From the NCBI GenBank assembly GCA_028704125.1, contig JAQVLM010000199.1, forward strand, positions 1 through 6,331: DNA of 6,331 nt, written 5' to 3'. Source of the stretch: Opitutales bacterium (GTDB lineage: Bacteria > Verrucomicrobiota > Verrucomicrobiia > Opitutales > JAFGAQ01). The translations under genes were made by a program, and so were the position numbers. The notes under the pieces are model-generated. The model made no database searches, was not told the DNA's origin, and saw nothing but the letters and a program-made list of their open reading frames with translations. Positions 5,697 through 6,331 of this stretch are shown here, in pieces; the first letter of the stretch is position 1; each line of letters opens with the position of its first letter.

Positions 5697-5983
5697 TAGC
5701 CACAAAAGATCACATAGAACACATAGAGTATGATGGGGAGATGAATTGGCTGGAAGAAGAGGGCGGCTCACCGGGACGGTTCGCCCTACCTTGGGAATGG
5801 GCCTGTTGTGGGTAGGGATGAGCGTCCCCGCTCATCCGCCGTGGGGCGCTTGAACCGCTGGGGCATGGACAATAGAGGATGGCTGAAGCCACCCCCTCCG
5901 GAAGAGGGTTTGATGGAGGAAATAATACGTTTTGGCATGGGTGGAAGAGGCGGCTCACCGGGACGGTTCGCCCTACCTTGGGG
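5697..5983 (+). repeat. Composite interspersed repeat, unit C (full length, ~287 bp)
   Basis: Same module order as unit A, same orientation, 2 kb away: alpha (5697-5728), beta (5761-5795), gamma (5811-5838), delta (5860-5906), beta (5949-5982). The gamma hairpin is perfect: 5816-5824 pairs with 5829-5837 over loop tccc. Both beta copies here have accgggacggt, one G shorter than the accggggacggt of units A and B, so the inner loop is GGA rather than GGGA. It fills most of the 388-base gap between the membrane-protein gene and the right-hand gene; no coding region is supported there. Confidence 0.85.
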
Positions 5984-5993
5984 GGACGGTTCT

Positions 5994-6028
5994 CTCTCAC
6001 CCGTGCGGGTCGGACGCAGGGGTGAGAG
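5994..6028 (-). terminator. Stem-loop just downstream of the right-hand gene
   Basis: ctctcaccc (5994-6002) and gggtgagag (6020-6028) form a perfect 9-bp stem. The 17-base loop contains a further tgcg/cgca pairing (6004-6007 with 6015-6018). It starts 7 bases after the stop of the gene at 6036 on the minus strand, the right place for a terminator or 3'-end hairpin. No U-run follows on the minus strand, so classic intrinsic termination is not shown; it may instead stabilise the mRNA end. Confidence 0.45.
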
Positions 6029-6035
6029 GGGAGGC

Positions 6036-6331
6036 TCAGGCGGCCTGGGCTGCCTGCGCCGGGGTCAGGTAGGTGACCCGCTGACGGATGGTGGGGCGTC
6101 CGTCCGGTTCGCCGTCCTCACCGGAGGGTGCCGAGACTGGCTCGGCGCAGGTCTCAAGCAGGGGGACCAATTCCCTTTCCAGCAACCGTTGCCGGAATTC
6201 CATGAAGGCATGAACCACTTCATGGGTGGCGGGAACCCGGCCCCACCGGCCGTTGCCACTCCAGGTGGCGCGGAAGGAAAACCGGAGTCGGTATGCCTTC
6301 CTGTAGGTCTGCAGTTCGATCGCTGCCGACC
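6036..6331 (-). CDS. C-terminal 97 residues of an unrecognised protein, 5'-truncated by the window edge
   Basis: The frame is open from the right edge (first full codon 6329-6327) to TGA at 6038-6036, so the gene starts beyond the window; the internal GTG near 6218 is not needed as a start. The visible part begins SAAIELQTYRKAYRLRF, then SFRATWSGNGRWGRVPATHE (about 17-36) and VVHAFMEFRQRLLERELVPL. A Pro/Glu/Gly-rich linker (PVSAPSGEDGEPDGRP) leads to the end TYLTPAQAAQAA. It reads as a basic, Trp/Gly-containing fold followed by a helix and a flexible tail. No family is recognised. A stem-loop follows the stop by 7 bases. Confidence 0.6.
   Translation of the reverse strand, partial: SAAIELQTYRKAYRLRFSFRATWSGNGRWGRVPATHEVVHAFMEFRQRLLERELVPLLETCAEPVSAPSGEDGEPDGRPTIRQRVTYLTPAQAAQAA

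Noticed and set aside
5432..5815. Plus-strand 127-codon frame
   Set aside because: It is antisense to the membrane protein gene and runs into repeat unit C; no motif.
6065..6259. Minus-strand 64-codon frame at the right end
   Set aside because: It overlaps the frame that stays open to the window edge and ends at a stop followed by a stem-loop; its composition looks out-of-frame.

Overview
The window reads as a GC-rich bacterial chromosome segment in which every intact gene lies on the minus strand. None of the four complete start sites has a clear Shine-Dalgarno sequence. The intergenic spaces carry a composite repeat family beginning with a 'tagccacaaaa...' module and continuing with 'ggcggctcaccggg(g)acggttcgccc' and 'gggatgagcgtcccc' modules. 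From memory, repeats of this style plus remnants of REP-associated tyrosine transposases (RAYTs) are common in Verrucomicrobiota (Opitutae-like) genomes. That placement is an inference; no rRNA or marker gene is present to prove it.

Left part (1-3105, minus strand): a two-gene unit. The promoter-proximal gene (3105-1459) encodes a 548-residue RecB/Cas4-like PD-(D/E)XK nuclease with a four-cysteine iron-sulfur signature. Twenty bases downstream begins a UPF1/DNA2-like superfamily 1 helicase (1439 down to base 1, where it leaves the window). Its first 479 residues contain Walker A, Ia, Walker B, motif III and motif IV. Together they look like a Dna2-type (or TM0106-type) nuclease-helicase split into two polypeptides, probably acting together on branched or flapped DNA in repair, replication or defence. 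This is the most interesting protein system in the window.

Middle part (3106-4466): the nuclease gene's leader region with a -10-like box and a stem-loop, then two tandem copies of the composite repeat (unit A 3409-3690; unit B 3701-3870). In unit B the second half is replaced by the N-terminal end of a RAYT transposase gene, which is cut off before its catalytic motifs. An AT-richer stretch follows. It holds a small minus-strand gene for a 75-residue protein with two membrane segments and a very acidic tail encoded by triplet repeats.

Right part (4650-6331): a probable two-gene minus-strand operon (a four-helix membrane protein, 5647-5126, then an acidic soluble protein, 5072-4650), neither recognised. 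A third, full-length composite repeat (unit C 5697-5983) follows, then a stem-loop, and the 3' 97 codons of an unrecognised gene that enters from beyond base 6331.

Overall there is one credible nuclease-helicase machine, a set of unassigned lineage-type genes, and a well-preserved interspersed repeat family physically linked to a decayed RAYT.
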